Positions 9,815 to 18,783 are shown, numbered from the stretch's first letter. The stretch is 64,000 nt of DNA from Hyphomicrobiales bacterium (GCA_021730985.1 JAKFYI010000031.1:124001-188000), one strand, 5' to 3'. Numbers and translations are program-made. The notes: generated from the sequence alone by a model not told the origin.

Positions 9815-9846
9815 AGGCCAAGCCCGGCGAAACCGGCGCTTGGCCT
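9815..9846 (-). terminator. Rho-independent terminator of the 35-residue lipoprotein gene
   Basis: A near-perfect hairpin: AGGCCAAGC (9815-9823) pairs with GCTTGGCCT (9838-9846), with an inner CCGG/CCGG. Read on the minus strand it is followed by TTTTC. It lies 13 bp past the stop of the lipoprotein gene. Confidence 0.75.
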
Positions 9847-9859
9847 CCCATTTGCGTTG

Positions 9860-9967
9860 TCAGCCCCGGGTGTGGATAGGGGTTTTCCCCTTGCCCACGC
9901 CGCCGGCGCAGCCGGCCGAAACCATGACGGAAAGGCACGCGACAAGGGCCAGAGCGATCTTCAGCAT
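9860..9967 (-). CDS. Very small lipoprotein (35 residues)
   Basis: Short reading frame from ATG at 9967, with CAGGAGA seven bases upstream, to TGA at 9860. The product has a hydrophobic leader and lipobox VSAGC (Cys20), followed by the Gly/Lys-rich tail AGGVGKGKTPIHTRG. After lipidation only about 16 residues would remain. Strong ribosome-binding site, lipobox and dedicated terminator together support a real gene, although it is below usual annotation length. The role is unknown; small entericidin-like lipoproteins are a loose comparison. Confidence 0.72.
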   Translation of the reverse strand: MLKIALALVACLSVMVSAGCAGGVGKGKTPIHTRG

Positions 9968-10171
9968 TTGCGTCTCCTGGATGAACGGGACGCGTCTACT
10001 GCACCTCAAGAATCACGAACCAGACTCCCTGGTAGAGTCGGAGTGCTTTTGGAAAAGTTAAGATCGACGGCGCGCGCGGAACCGGTGCCCGGCGCGCTCC
10101 GCCATTGGCCCACCGCGTCGGCCAATGGCCGACGCATCCGCGCTCCAGATTGGCGTAACCTAACAGCGGGC

Positions 10172-11038
10172 TTACGCGCCGCCGAGCACGTCCTTGGACA
10201 AGCGCGAGTATGCATCCTGGCGCAACACGCGGCGCTGCGTGTCGGCGGATGCGATGTTCTTGAGGTCGGCCGGCATAGTGCCCTCGCGCAGCGCCTTCAG
10301 CGTGTCGTGCACGGCCTGCACCGACGCCCAGAACGAGTGGTGACCCTGCAGGCAGACTCTCACGCGGCGCGCCGACAGATAGTCAAGGTCCATCAGCTCC
10401 TGCGGCACGCCGCCGAGGAACAGCGGCAGCTTCACCGCCGCCGACACCGCGTCGATCTGCGCCTTGGTCTTCACGCCAGCCAGGAACAGCATGTCGATGC
10501 CCGCGGCCTCGTAGGCCTTGATGCGCGCGATGGTGTCGTCGAGCCCGGTGATGCCGATCGCGCTGGTGCGGCCGACGATCACCAGCCGCGGATCCTGCCG
10601 GCCGGCGATCGCGGCCTTCATCTTGCCGACGCCTTCGGCGATGGTGATGAGATTCTCCTTGCCGGCCGCGCCGAACGGCAGCGGCAGCAGCGTATCTTCG
10701 ATGGTGAGCCCCGAGACGCCCGCGGTCTCCAGTTCCTCGACCGTGCGCTTCACGCTCATCGCGTTGCCGTAGCCGTGGTCGGCGTCGACCAATAGCGGCA
10801 ACGAGCCGGCGCGGTTGACGCGGTAGGCCTGCTGCGCGAATTCGGTCAGCGTCAGCACGCAGATGTCCGGCGCGGCCAGCACGGAGAACGAGCCGACCGA
10901 GCCTGCCAGCATCATGGCCTCGAAGCCGAGATCCTCGGCGATCCGCGCTGCGATCCCGTCATACACCGACGCCGGATAGATGCAGCGGTTGCCGTTGATG
11001 AGGGCGCGAAGACGCTCGCGGCGGCCAGTCCAGTCCAT
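10172..11038 (-). CDS. Isocitrate lyase/PEP mutase superfamily enzyme (oxaloacetate decarboxylase-like)
   Basis: 288-residue cytosolic (beta/alpha)8 enzyme. Family marks include VDADHGYGNA (Mg2+ site), the substrate-loop region GVSGLTIEDTLLP and IVGRTSA. It lacks the KKCGH active-site loop of isocitrate lyase. Length and motif set fit the subgroup that includes Pseudomonas PA4872 oxaloacetate decarboxylase, so decarboxylation or C-C cleavage of a short 2-oxo or hydroxy acid is likely; the exact substrate is uncertain. It stands alone, with about 205 bp free on either side. Confidence 0.85.
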   Translation of the reverse strand: MDWTGRRERLRALINGNRCIYPASVYDGIAARIAEDLGFEAMMLAGSVGSFSVLAAPDICVLTLTEFAQQAYRVNRAGSLPLLVDADHGYGNAMSVKRTVEELETAGVSGLTIEDTLLPLPFGAAGKENLITIAEGVGKMKAAIAGRQDPRLVIVGRTSAIGITGLDDTIARIKAYEAAGIDMLFLAGVKTKAQIDAVSAAVKLPLFLGGVPQELMDLDYLSARRVRVCLQGHHSFWASVQAVHDTLKALREGTMPADLKNIASADTQRRVLRQDAYSRLSKDVLGGA

Positions 11039-11242
11039 CGTTCCTACCCCATTGCGTGGTTAACCGGACCTTTCCTAGCACGTCCCCGTACGTTGGCCAT
11101 CGCGTGGCGGGCGCCGAACCGTCCGGAAAGGTTTCGCTAACCTTGACCCAGCTTTAAGCCCGGCCGATGCGGCCCGTTCATCCCTTGCTTCGTTCTCAAA
11201 CGTAACCTTCGCATGGGCTGAAAGCAGCGACGCATCCAGCGC

Positions 11243-12475
11243 ATGAACACCTCCGAACTCGACATCAACACGCTCTTCATGGTGACGATGCATGTCGAGA
11301 TCATGCTCGGCCTGCTGCTGTTCTTTGCGTGGACACAGAATTTCGGCAAGACCGCGCTGGCGTGGTGGGGCAGCGCGCACCTGCTGCGTGCCGTCTCGAT
11401 CATGCTGCTCGGCATGCACGGCTCGGTGCCCGACTGGGTATCGATCGACACGGCCAACGCGGTGCTGTTCGCCTCGTTCGCCCTGACCTGGAGCGGCGCG
11501 CGGGTGTTCGATCGCCGCAGCTCCGAGCCGGTCTGGTGCATGGTCGGCGTCATCATCTGGATGCTGGCCTGCCAGTTGCCGCAGTTCGCCGCCTCGGTGG
11601 AACTGCGCGCGATGGTCGGCGCAATGATCGTCACGACCTACACCTGGCTCGCGGCCTACGAATTCTGGCGCGGCCGCGACGAAGCGCTGGTGTCGCGCTG
11701 GCCCGCGATCTTCATGTTGTTCGCGCACGGCGCATTGTTCCTGCTGCGCACGCCGCTCGGATCGATCCTGCACTTCTCGCCCGGCAGCCCCGTCGCGAGC
11801 AGCGCATGGCTCGAACTGCTCAGTCTCGAAGCGTTGCTGTTCACCATCTCGATCGCCTTCATCCTGCTGGCGATGGCGAAGGAGCGCACCGAATACCGCC
11901 ACCGCGAGGCGGCGCGTACCGACGCGCTGACCGGCGCGCTCAACCGGCGCGGCTTCCTGGAGCAGAGCGCCACGTCGAACCGCTGGGCGATGGACCTGCG
12001 GCCCACCGCCGTGATGCTGATCGACCTCGACAATTTCAAGACCATCAACGACCGGTTCGGCCACGCGATCGGCGACAAGGTGCTGCAGATTTTCGCAGAG
12101 ACGGCGGCGTTCAACATTCCAACGCCCGGACTGATCGGCCGCTGGGGCGGCGACGAGTTCGCGGCGGTGATCTACGACACCACCCGCGAGGATGCGAAGG
12201 CTGCGGCGGAGCGGATGCAGCTTGCGTTCCAGAAGATGACGGCGGACATCAACGGCCAGCCGGTCAAGGCAACGCTGTCGATCGGCATGGTGTTCAGCAC
12301 CGAGGGACCGCTCGATCTCCCGGCGCTGATGGTACAGGCGGACGAGGCGCTGTATCTGGCGAAGGAACTCGGCCGCAACCGGCTCGAAGTTGCGTCGCCG
12401 GAAACGGTGTGGAGGACGCCGCCGTCGGGCGGCTCCGAACCGATCCCGTTTCCGCGCAGCAAGTCGGCGGCTTAG
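11243..12475 (+). CDS. Membrane diguanylate cyclase (GGDEF)
   Basis: 410 residues. Residues 10-215 contain six to seven hydrophobic helices forming an integral sensory region; a GGDEF domain follows (about 225-395). The signature GGDEF is at 302-306 (RWGGDEFAAV), with DLDNFKTIND upstream for Mg2+/GTP binding, so it should make cyclic di-GMP. There is no RxxD inhibitory site in the residues before the motif, so feedback inhibition by product is probably absent. It converges on the receiver protein gene at 12494, 18 bp away. The input signal is unknown. Confidence 0.92.
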   Translation: MNTSELDINTLFMVTMHVEIMLGLLLFFAWTQNFGKTALAWWGSAHLLRAVSIMLLGMHGSVPDWVSIDTANAVLFASFALTWSGARVFDRRSSEPVWCMVGVIIWMLACQLPQFAASVELRAMVGAMIVTTYTWLAAYEFWRGRDEALVSRWPAIFMLFAHGALFLLRTPLGSILHFSPGSPVASSAWLELLSLEALLFTISIAFILLAMAKERTEYRHREAARTDALTGALNRRGFLEQSATSNRWAMDLRPTAVMLIDLDNFKTINDRFGHAIGDKVLQIFAETAAFNIPTPGLIGRWGGDEFAAVIYDTTREDAKAAAERMQLAFQKMTADINGQPVKATLSIGMVFSTEGPLDLPALMVQADEALYLAKELGRNRLEVASPETVWRTPPSGGSEPIPFPRSKSAA

Positions 12476-12493
12476 AGGCCGCGGCGCCGGCCG

Positions 12494-13069
12494 TCAGGCC
12501 GCGGCAACCGTCATGTCGTCCGGTTCGACGTCGGACAGCATTTCCGTCATCTCACCGGCCACCGAGTTCATCTCGCTGGCGGCCGCAACCAGCACTTCCT
12601 TCATGTCGGCGCGGCGTCGCGGCATCGGGATGTAGTAGCGGCCGGAGCGCACCATCGGCCGTGGCGCCAGCACGATGCCGAGCAGACGCTGCTGCAGCGT
12701 CTTGGGCGAGATCGGTTTGACGAGAAATTCATGCACGCCGAGCTTGATCGCCGCGTGAACGCGCGAGCGCAAGCCGAGATCGGTGAGCATGATGATCGGC
12801 AGGTTCGGCTTGGGGAATGCGTCGGGCGAGCGCACGATGCGCATCACTTCGGGACCGTCCAGCACAGGCATGTCCCAGTTCATGATCATGACGTCGGGGC
12901 TGACGGTGCGGATCGCGTCGAGCGCGGCCACGCCGTCCGACGCTTCGTAGATCGCGCGCGCGCCGAGATTGACCAGCATCATGCGCGTCAGCCGGCGCAT
13001 GTACGGATTGCTGTCCGCCACGAGAACAACCAGGCCTTCGATGGCACGATCGATGTGCTTGGGATTCAT
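12494..13069 (-). CDS. Single-domain response regulator with C-terminal extension
   Basis: 191 residues: receiver domain (about 12-130) and a 60-residue tail without a recognisable output domain. Phospho-acceptor Asp66 (MNWDMPVLDG), Thr96 and Lys118 (VKPI) are present. The usual N-terminal acidic pair is reduced to one Asp (VADSN, Asp19), which may lower metal-dependent phosphorylation. Such CheY-like proteins act through protein contacts. No kinase gene is adjacent; the nearest signalling gene is the convergent diguanylate cyclase, and a link is speculative. Confidence 0.9.
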   Translation of the reverse strand: MNPKHIDRAIEGLVVLVADSNPYMRRLTRMMLVNLGARAIYEASDGVAALDAIRTVSPDVMIMNWDMPVLDGPEVMRIVRSPDAFPKPNLPIIMLTDLGLRSRVHAAIKLGVHEFLVKPISPKTLQQRLLGIVLAPRPMVRSGRYYIPMPRRRADMKEVLVAAASEMNSVAGEMTEMLSDVEPDDMTVAAA

Positions 13070-13312
13070 TGGGTTAACGCGACCTTATTCATTCCCCGCC
13101 GTCTCCGCCAACGTAGCAACCGCGCACTGCGATACCGCTAAACCGATACTTCGAATTGTCCTCAATTCCGGCGCGCGGCCGCGCTCGCGATGCACGTCAT
13201 TCGATCATCGGGCTCTCGCAGGCCAGCAAATGCGCGGTCACGCGGGCCGGAGCGACGCGGCGCGTTTGCAAATCGATAACCATGCCGGGCTTCGCCGGCC
13301 GTCAGTACGCGG

Positions 13313-14569
13313 TCAGGCGGGCGCCACCACGCGGCGACCGGGCCGCATGAACAGCCAGGCCACGATCACGACATTGACCAGGTTCCAGCCCAGCCCGTTG
13401 AGGAACGCAGCCGCATACGATCCGGTGAAATCGAAAATCGCGCCGGACATCCAGCCGCCGAGCGCCATGCCGCCGAGCGTCGCCATCAGCACGATGCCGA
13501 GCCGCGTGCCTGCCTCACCCGGGGAGAAGTATTCGCGCACGATGATGGCGTACATCGGCACGATGCCGCCTTGGAACAGGCCGAACAGCGCGGAGATCAC
13601 GTAAAGCGAGACCATGCTGTCGAACAGCAGATAAAGGAACAGCGCGGCGCCCTGAAGCACCGAACTGACCAGCAGCGTGGCGAGTCCGCCGATCCGGTCG
13701 GCGATGAAGCCGCAGGCGATCCGGCTGATCATGCCGAAGGCGAGCATGGCCGAGAGCATCTCGGCGCCGCGCGCCGGCCCGTAACCGAGATCGCCGCAGT
13801 ACGCGACGATGTGAACCTGCGGCATCGCCATCGCCACGCAGCAGGCGACGCCCGCGACGATCAGCAGCGCCATCAGCGTGTTGGAGGACAGCCCGAGCGT
13901 GCCGCGCGTGCCGCTCGACACAGCGCCCGCCGCGAGCACCGCATGTGCCGGCGCACGCCGCCGCATCGCCAGGATCAGCGGCAGCATGATGAGCGCGCAA
14001 ATCACGCCGACACCGATCTGGGTTGGGCGCCACCCTTGGGTGGAAATGAAATACTGGATCAGCGGCGGCCAGATCACGCCGGACAGGTAGTTGCCGCACG
14101 AGGCGATCGCGACCGCGATGCCGCGCCGCTTCGCGAACCAGTGCGAGATATCGGTCATCAGCGGGCCGAACGATCCCGACGCGCCGAAGCCGATCAAACC
14201 CTGGGCCAGCGCAAACTGCCAGAGATTGGTGGCATAGCCAGACAGCAAATAACCGAGCGACAGCGCGACAGTGCCGATCAGCAGCGGCCAGACGATTCCG
14301 AAGCGATCGGCCAGCCGGCCCATCACGATGCCGCCGCCGCCGAAGCCGATCATGGTCAGCGTGAAAGGCAGCGAAGCATCGCCGCGCGCCACGCCGAAAT
14401 CGGCCTGCACCGCGGGAAGCGCGACGACGAACGACCACATGCCGACGCTGCCGACAGTGCCGAGCGCAAGCGCGACGCCGAGCCGCGTCCAGGCATGTCT
14501 GGAGTCGATGAAATGCGCCGGGCTGGCCCCGGCGCCTGCATGCGTCGTCACGTCAATGGTTCCCGGCAA
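13313..14569 (-). CDS. MFS transporter (monocarboxylate/oxalate-formate type)
   Basis: 418-residue inner-membrane carrier with 12 predicted helices. The loop 2-3 motif GRLADRFG and the FGPLMTDISHWFAKRRGIAVAI region are typical of the monocarboxylate and oxalate/formate antiporter branch. The frame begins with TTG at 14569 without a convincing ribosome-binding site; GTG at 14551 is an alternative removing six residues. The adjacent gene downstream on the other strand is unrelated, so the substrate is not suggested by context. Confidence 0.88.
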   Translation of the reverse strand: MPGTIDVTTHAGAGASPAHFIDSRHAWTRLGVALALGTVGSVGMWSFVVALPAVQADFGVARGDASLPFTLTMIGFGGGGIVMGRLADRFGIVWPLLIGTVALSLGYLLSGYATNLWQFALAQGLIGFGASGSFGPLMTDISHWFAKRRGIAVAIASCGNYLSGVIWPPLIQYFISTQGWRPTQIGVGVICALIMLPLILAMRRRAPAHAVLAAGAVSSGTRGTLGLSSNTLMALLIVAGVACCVAMAMPQVHIVAYCGDLGYGPARGAEMLSAMLAFGMISRIACGFIADRIGGLATLLVSSVLQGAALFLYLLFDSMVSLYVISALFGLFQGGIVPMYAIIVREYFSPGEAGTRLGIVLMATLGGMALGGWMSGAIFDFTGSYAAAFLNGLGWNLVNVVIVAWLFMRPGRRVVAPA

Positions 14570-14747
14570 ATGGCACTACCGGGATACACCGTGAGCGGCG
14601 GCCGTCATAGGGCCGCGGCGCAAAGCAGCGATGCGATCACGATGAAATTTGGCGATGACGCGGATCAGCGAATGCGATGAAGCGCGCTGCGCCGCATCCG
14701 GTGCCATGACTCGCGGAAATTTGCGGACGGTTCGCGGCCAAACCCAG

Positions 14748-15725
14748 CTAGTGCATCTTCGGCACTTTCATGTGCCGGTTGCGGTCGCTCGATTTCACCT
14801 TGGTCTCGAAGCTCTTGCCGTCGCGATAGATCGACATCGGAATCTCGACACCGGCGGCGCCCAGTCCCCAGATGCGGCGATAGAGCCCGGCGAGGGTCCG
14901 CACCTCCTCGCCGCCGACCTGAAGCAGCACGTCGCCGGTGCGAAGATCGGCGCGCTGCGCGGGCCCGTCCTTCGCCAGTCCGACCACGATCAGCTTGTCC
15001 TCGATCTCGGTGGCGTAGAGGCCGAGCCACGGACGCGACGGCTTGTTGGGCCGCCCGAGCGTGAGCAGATCGTCGAAGATCGGCTTCAGCAGATCGATCG
15101 GCACGATCATGTTGATGTCGCCCGGCGGGCCCTGCTCGCGCCCCTCTTGCAATTGCAGCGAGCCGATACCGATCAGTTCGCCGGAACTGTTGATCAGCGC
15201 GGTACCGCCCCAGTTGGGATGCGACGGCGCCGTGAAGAGCGCCTCGTCGACGACGTACTCCCAGTAGCCGGCGAACTCCTGCTTGGCGACGATGCGCGCC
15301 GCAACCGAGCGCTTGGTGCCGCCGGCGCCGCCGACCACGACCCGTTCGCCCACCGCCACCGCGCTGGAATCGCCGATCGGCAGCGCGGGCAGATCGAGCC
15401 GCGCCAGCGCCTGGATCAATCCGAAGCCGGTCGCCTGATCGTAGGCCAGCACGGTACCGGGCACGTTGCGGCCGTCGATCAGGGACAGCCAGATGGTCTC
15501 CGCCTCGGTGACAAGATAGCCGATGGTGAGCACGAGTCCGTCGGAGCGGATCAGCACGCCGTTGCCGGCGCGATCGGTGCCGAGCGTGTCGGCGGTGAAG
15601 GCGTCGGGCGGTATGATGGCGCGAACGCCGACCACAGCGCTCAGCGCGGATTCCAGATCGTAGGAATAGTCGGCCGGTTTGGGCTGCGCGGCAGCCGGGA
15701 CCTTCCAATCGCTCACGGAGGCCAT
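14748..15725 (-). CDS. HtrA/DegP-like protein with PDZ domain but no catalytic triad
   Basis: 325 residues: trypsin-like HtrA fold (about 25-215) and one PDZ domain (about 232-315, WLGLYATE...TGDVLLQVGGEEV). Aligned with DegP motifs, His of TNNHVV becomes Tyr70 (TIGYLV), Asp of SDIAL becomes Gly100 (TGFGLI), and Ser of GNSGG becomes Trp172 (NWGGTALIN). The protein is therefore probably inactive as a protease and may be a scaffold or chaperone. I use the ATG at 15725 with GGAG upstream; the frame extends 42 codons further but without a better start. No signal peptide is seen, unlike DegP. Divergent from the flavin monooxygenase gene. Confidence 0.85.
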   Translation of the reverse strand: MASVSDWKVPAAAQPKPADYSYDLESALSAVVGVRAIIPPDAFTADTLGTDRAGNGVLIRSDGLVLTIGYLVTEAETIWLSLIDGRNVPGTVLAYDQATGFGLIQALARLDLPALPIGDSSAVAVGERVVVGGAGGTKRSVAARIVAKQEFAGYWEYVVDEALFTAPSHPNWGGTALINSSGELIGIGSLQLQEGREQGPPGDINMIVPIDLLKPIFDDLLTLGRPNKPSRPWLGLYATEIEDKLIVVGLAKDGPAQRADLRTGDVLLQVGGEEVRTLAGLYRRIWGLGAAGVEIPMSIYRDGKSFETKVKSSDRNRHMKVPKMH

Positions 15726-15896
15726 TCGCCAAAAACTCCAGCCGTACAAAAGCGGGATCGCTCGGCCACGCCCCGGAAATGTTTCCGGCCGGGCTTTATC
15801 CAATATACAAGGGCCGCAAGCCGGGTAAACCGACCGCCAAGGCGGCACCAACAGTTTGTCGAAAGTCCGGCCAGACGCCGGAGAGCGAGCTCAATC

Positions 15897-16913
15897 GTGC
15901 CCATCCCCCTCTCCATCCTCGATCTTTCGCCGGTGACCACCGCCATCACCGGCGCGCAGGCCTTGCACAACAGCATCGACCTCGCCCGCTTCGCCGACCG
16001 GCTGGGCTTCGTGCGGTACTGGGTGGCCGAGCACCACAACATGCCCTCGATCGCGAGTTCCGCGCCCGACATCATGATCGGCCAGATCGCCGCGGCAACG
16101 CAGAACATGCGGATTGGCTCCGGCGGCGTGATGCTGCCCAATCATGCGCCACTGGTGGTGGCCGAGCGCTACAAGGTGCTGGAGGGGCTATTCCCCGGAC
16201 GCATCGATCTGGGCCTCGGCCGCGCGCCGGGCACCGACCCGGTCACCTCATACGCGCTGCGGCGGCGGCAGGACGATCCCAACGCCGACGACTTCCTCGA
16301 CCGATTCCAGGAACTGATGCTGTTCGAGCAGGGCGGCTTTCCGGACAATCATCCGTTCCGCAACGTGCGCGCCATGCCGGCCGACGTCGCGCTGCCGCCG
16401 ATCTATCTGCTCGGCTCAAGCGACTACAGCGCGCAGCTTGCGGCTCACGTCGGCGCCGGATTTTCGTTCGCGCATCATTTCTCGGATTTCGATCCGGTGA
16501 TGCCGATGATGATGTACCGCACGCAATTCAAGCCGTCGCCCAACCGCGACAAGCCGCACGCCATTCTCGGCTGTCATGTGGTATGCGCCGCCACCGACGA
16601 GGCGGCCGAGCGGCTCGCCAGCACGGTCGATCTCAATTTCGCGCGCCGCCGCCAGGGCCACTACCTGCCGCTGCCATCGCCCGAGGAGGCCGAGGCCCAC
16701 CAGTATTCGCCGGCCGACAAGGCGCTGATCGGGCGCAACCGCTCCCGGCTGGTGGTCGGCGGCGTCAAAAAGGTCATGGCGCATCTCGAACCGCTGATCG
16801 GAAGCACCCAAGCCGACGAGCTGATGGTCACCACCATGATCTTCGATCATGAGGCGCGGAAGCGGTCCTACGAACTGCTGGCGCAAGCGTTCGGGCTATC
16901 GCCGCCTGTTTGA
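15897..16913 (+). CDS. Luciferase-like (LLM) flavin-dependent monooxygenase
   Basis: 338-residue cytosolic bacterial-luciferase-family oxidoreductase of the MsnO8/YhbW-like group, typically using FMNH2 supplied by a separate reductase. Markers: SILDLSPV at the start, YWVAEHHNMPSIASSAPD, GSGGVMLPNHAPLVVAE, and GRIDLGLGRAPGTDP. The GTG start at 15897 is chosen because GGAGAGCGAG lies at correct spacing and SILDLSPV is the usual N-terminus. The long open frame upstream is not coding. Its stop codon lies inside a palindromic repeat. Substrate unknown. Confidence 0.9.
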   Translation: MPIPLSILDLSPVTTAITGAQALHNSIDLARFADRLGFVRYWVAEHHNMPSIASSAPDIMIGQIAAATQNMRIGSGGVMLPNHAPLVVAERYKVLEGLFPGRIDLGLGRAPGTDPVTSYALRRRQDDPNADDFLDRFQELMLFEQGGFPDNHPFRNVRAMPADVALPPIYLLGSSDYSAQLAAHVGAGFSFAHHFSDFDPVMPMMMYRTQFKPSPNRDKPHAILGCHVVCAATDEAAERLASTVDLNFARRRQGHYLPLPSPEEAEAHQYSPADKALIGRNRSRLVVGGVKKVMAHLEPLIGSTQADELMVTTMIFDHEARKRSYELLAQAFGLSPPV

Positions 16914-16960
16914 GCATGATCTTTTCCGAAAACCGGTTCCCACTTTTCGGGATCATGCTC
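16912..16960. repeat. Palindromic intergenic repeat, family A (complete copy)
   Basis: A 49-bp element with perfect 10-bp arms GAGCATGATC (16912-16921) and GATCATGCTC (16951-16960), and a second inner pair CCGAAAA (16926-16932)/TTTTCGG (16944-16950) around a GGTTCCCAC-type loop. It overlaps the flavin monooxygenase stop codon and may end its transcript. A degenerate copy lies upstream of fur. I recall this type of element as widespread in Rhizobiales genomes. Confidence 0.85.
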
Positions 16961-17022
16961 GAGCGGAATAGTCCGCGCTGCCTCGGGTTCTCTTTGCCAT
17001 CAGACAGCGTGGAGACCGACCG

Positions 17023-17289
17023 ATGCGCAACATTCCCCTCGCTGCAATTCTCGCACTTGCAGCCACCTGGCCTGCGGCCGCACAAACACGGCCCGCTCCC
17101 GGCTTCAGCTTCGACATTTGCTACAGCCGGTGCCTGCAATTCGGCGGCAGCCCGGGCGCCTGTCAGCCGGGCTGTGCAGATCGCGCCGCGACATTGGCGC
17201 GCATCCCGGCCGGCGCCAACCGCAGCGCTAACGACGACCCGCGTTCGCCGCGCTATCATGATGCGGAGCCGCGCAAGCCAACGTGGTAA
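17023..17289 (+). CDS. Small secreted four-cysteine protein
   Basis: 88 residues with a clear signal peptide (MRNIPLAAILALAATWPAAAQ). The mature part has two CxxxC-type pairs, CYSRC and CQPGC, separated by a Gly-rich stretch, and a basic, polar tail. The spacing suggests two disulfides or metal binding. GGAGA precedes the ATG. It sits 25 bp upstream of a Bug gene on the same strand and may share its transcript. No family was recognised. Confidence 0.66.
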   Translation: MRNIPLAAILALAATWPAAAQTRPAPGFSFDICYSRCLQFGGSPGACQPGCADRAATLARIPAGANRSANDDPRSPRYHDAEPRKPTW

Positions 17290-17314
17290 GCGTTCGGAAC
17301 GTAGGGAGGATTCG

Positions 17315-18274
17315 ATGCCGAGGTTGGGACCGTTCGCGCTTGCCGCCATCGCCGGCGGGTTGCTTCATACGGCTGCCTCGGCGCAGAGCGACTATCCCAA
17401 CCGCGTGGTGAAGGTGGTCAACCCTTACGTCGCCGGCAGCACCACAGACGTGCTTGCCCGCGCGCTGTCGGCCGGAATGTCGAGCCGTCTCGGCCAGCAG
17501 TTCATCGTCGAGAACCGCGCCGGTGCCGGCGGCGCGCTCGGCACCGCGGGCGTGGCCCGCGCCGACGCCGATGGCTACACGCTGCTTTATGCGCCCGCGC
17601 TGGTTCTGACCGTTCATCCGCAGGACCGCACCGACACCGGCTACAAGCCGGACGCGCTGGTTCCGATCTGCCAGTCCTTCGTCAACGCGATGGCGCTGGC
17701 GGTGCGGATGGACTCGCCGATCAAGAGCATCGCCGACCTGGTGACGGCTGCCAAACAGAAACCCGGCGCGCTGAATTACGGCCATCAGGGCGTGGTGACG
17801 ATCCCGCATCTCGCCATGGAGGAATTCCTGATCGCCGCGGCAATCGACATCAAGGACATCCCGTTCCGCGGCGAGCCGCTGGTGATGACCGACCTGCTCG
17901 GCGGCCGCATCGACGTCGCATCGCTGGTGCTCGGCACGGTGGCGGGACAGAACGTGCGCGTGATCGGCATTTTCTCCGAGACCCGGCACCCTTCGTTCGC
18001 GGACGTTCCGACCGTCAAGGAGCAGGGCTACGACGTAAGCCCGATCAGCTTCGGCGGACTGCTGGCGCCGGCCGGCACGCCTGAGCCGGTGCTCGCCAAG
18101 TTGTCACAAGCATGTGATGGCGCTGCGAAGGACGAGGCCTACAAGTCGGTGGCGCTGCGCGCCGCGCAACCGCCGGACTATTACGACGACGCCAAGGGCT
18201 TCCGCGCCAGGCTCGCGCGCGACACCGCGGCGAAGGCGCGCGTTCTCGCGCGCATCAAGTCCAGGCCGCAGTAA
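17315..18274 (+). CDS. TctC/Bug-family periplasmic solute-binding protein (3)
   Basis: 319 residues with signal peptide ending near AASAQS. Family motifs: YPNRVVKVVNPYVAGSTTDVLARAL, ENRAGAGGALGTAGVARADADGYTLL, FADVPTVKEQGYDV and LLAPAGTPEPVLAKL. GGGAGGA at 17304-17310 supports the ATG at 17315. A hairpin after the stop probably ends the transcript. As with the other five Bug genes in the window, no tctAB partners are adjacent. Ligands of such proteins are usually carboxylates or small amides, but this one cannot be predicted. Confidence 0.9.
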   Translation: MPRLGPFALAAIAGGLLHTAASAQSDYPNRVVKVVNPYVAGSTTDVLARALSAGMSSRLGQQFIVENRAGAGGALGTAGVARADADGYTLLYAPALVLTVHPQDRTDTGYKPDALVPICQSFVNAMALAVRMDSPIKSIADLVTAAKQKPGALNYGHQGVVTIPHLAMEEFLIAAAIDIKDIPFRGEPLVMTDLLGGRIDVASLVLGTVAGQNVRVIGIFSETRHPSFADVPTVKEQGYDVSPISFGGLLAPAGTPEPVLAKLSQACDGAAKDEAYKSVALRAAQPPDYYDDAKGFRARLARDTAAKARVLARIKSRPQ

Positions 18275-18288
18275 GCTCCAGCTACGCG

Positions 18289-18311
18289 AACCCCGGCGCG
18301 AGGCCGGGGTT
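18289..18311 (+). terminator. Inverted repeat after Bug gene 3
   Basis: AACCCCGGC and GCCGGGGTT form a 9-bp perfect stem around GCGAG. No long T run follows, so it is a weaker or Rho-assisted terminator candidate. It lies 14 bp after the stop and could act on both strands, since the His-rich protein gene converges here. Confidence 0.5.
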
Positions 18312-18357
18312 CGTCACGCTTCCACTCAACGCACGTCACTGACGCTACGCGACGCGA

Positions 18358-18783
18358 CTACTGCGCTTGCGGGGCCGGCGTCATGCCGGTCTGCTGCGGC
18401 ACCGGCGGCGGCGGGTTGATGGCCGCTTCGTTGGTGCAGATGTCCTTGAACAGCACCGCACCCTCCGGCGTGTATTCCTTGGTGAGGCAGGTGCAGCGGT
18501 TGGTCGTGACCAACGGCGCAGCGCCATACACCACCGGGCGGGCCGCGTAGATCACGGGGCGCGGGTAATAGACGTGGCGATGACCGTGCCAGTGATGGCG
18601 ATGACGGTGGAAGTGGCCGACATGGCGATGACCGCCGTGCATGCGGACATGACCCATGCCGCCGCCTCGGCCGCCGTGGCCGCGCATGCCGTGTGCGTCG
18701 GCGGATGACGTCGTGGCGGTGAGCATCGTGGTGCTGAGGGCTGCGACCGCAGTCAGCGCGATGATGGTGGACTTGATGAACAT
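18358..18783 (-). CDS. Histidine/glycine-rich secreted protein
   Basis: 141 residues from ATG 18783 (AAGGAAAG upstream). Signal peptide to about residue 30 (TTSSADA). Residues 31-72 are extremely rich in His and Gly (repeated GH, HRH, HW), suggesting metal binding. The C-terminal half contains CTCLTKEYTPEGAVLFKDICTNE with three cysteines, then a proline tail. Similar His-rich exported proteins are common in Bradyrhizobium-like genomes without known function. The open frame extends 28 codons upstream, but no signal peptide would then be at the N-terminus. Confidence 0.75.
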   Translation of the reverse strand: MFIKSTIIALTAVAALSTTMLTATTSSADAHGMRGHGGRGGGMGHVRMHGGHRHVGHFHRHRHHWHGHRHVYYPRPVIYAARPVVYGAAPLVTTNRCTCLTKEYTPEGAVLFKDICTNEAAINPPPPVPQQTGMTPAPQAQ

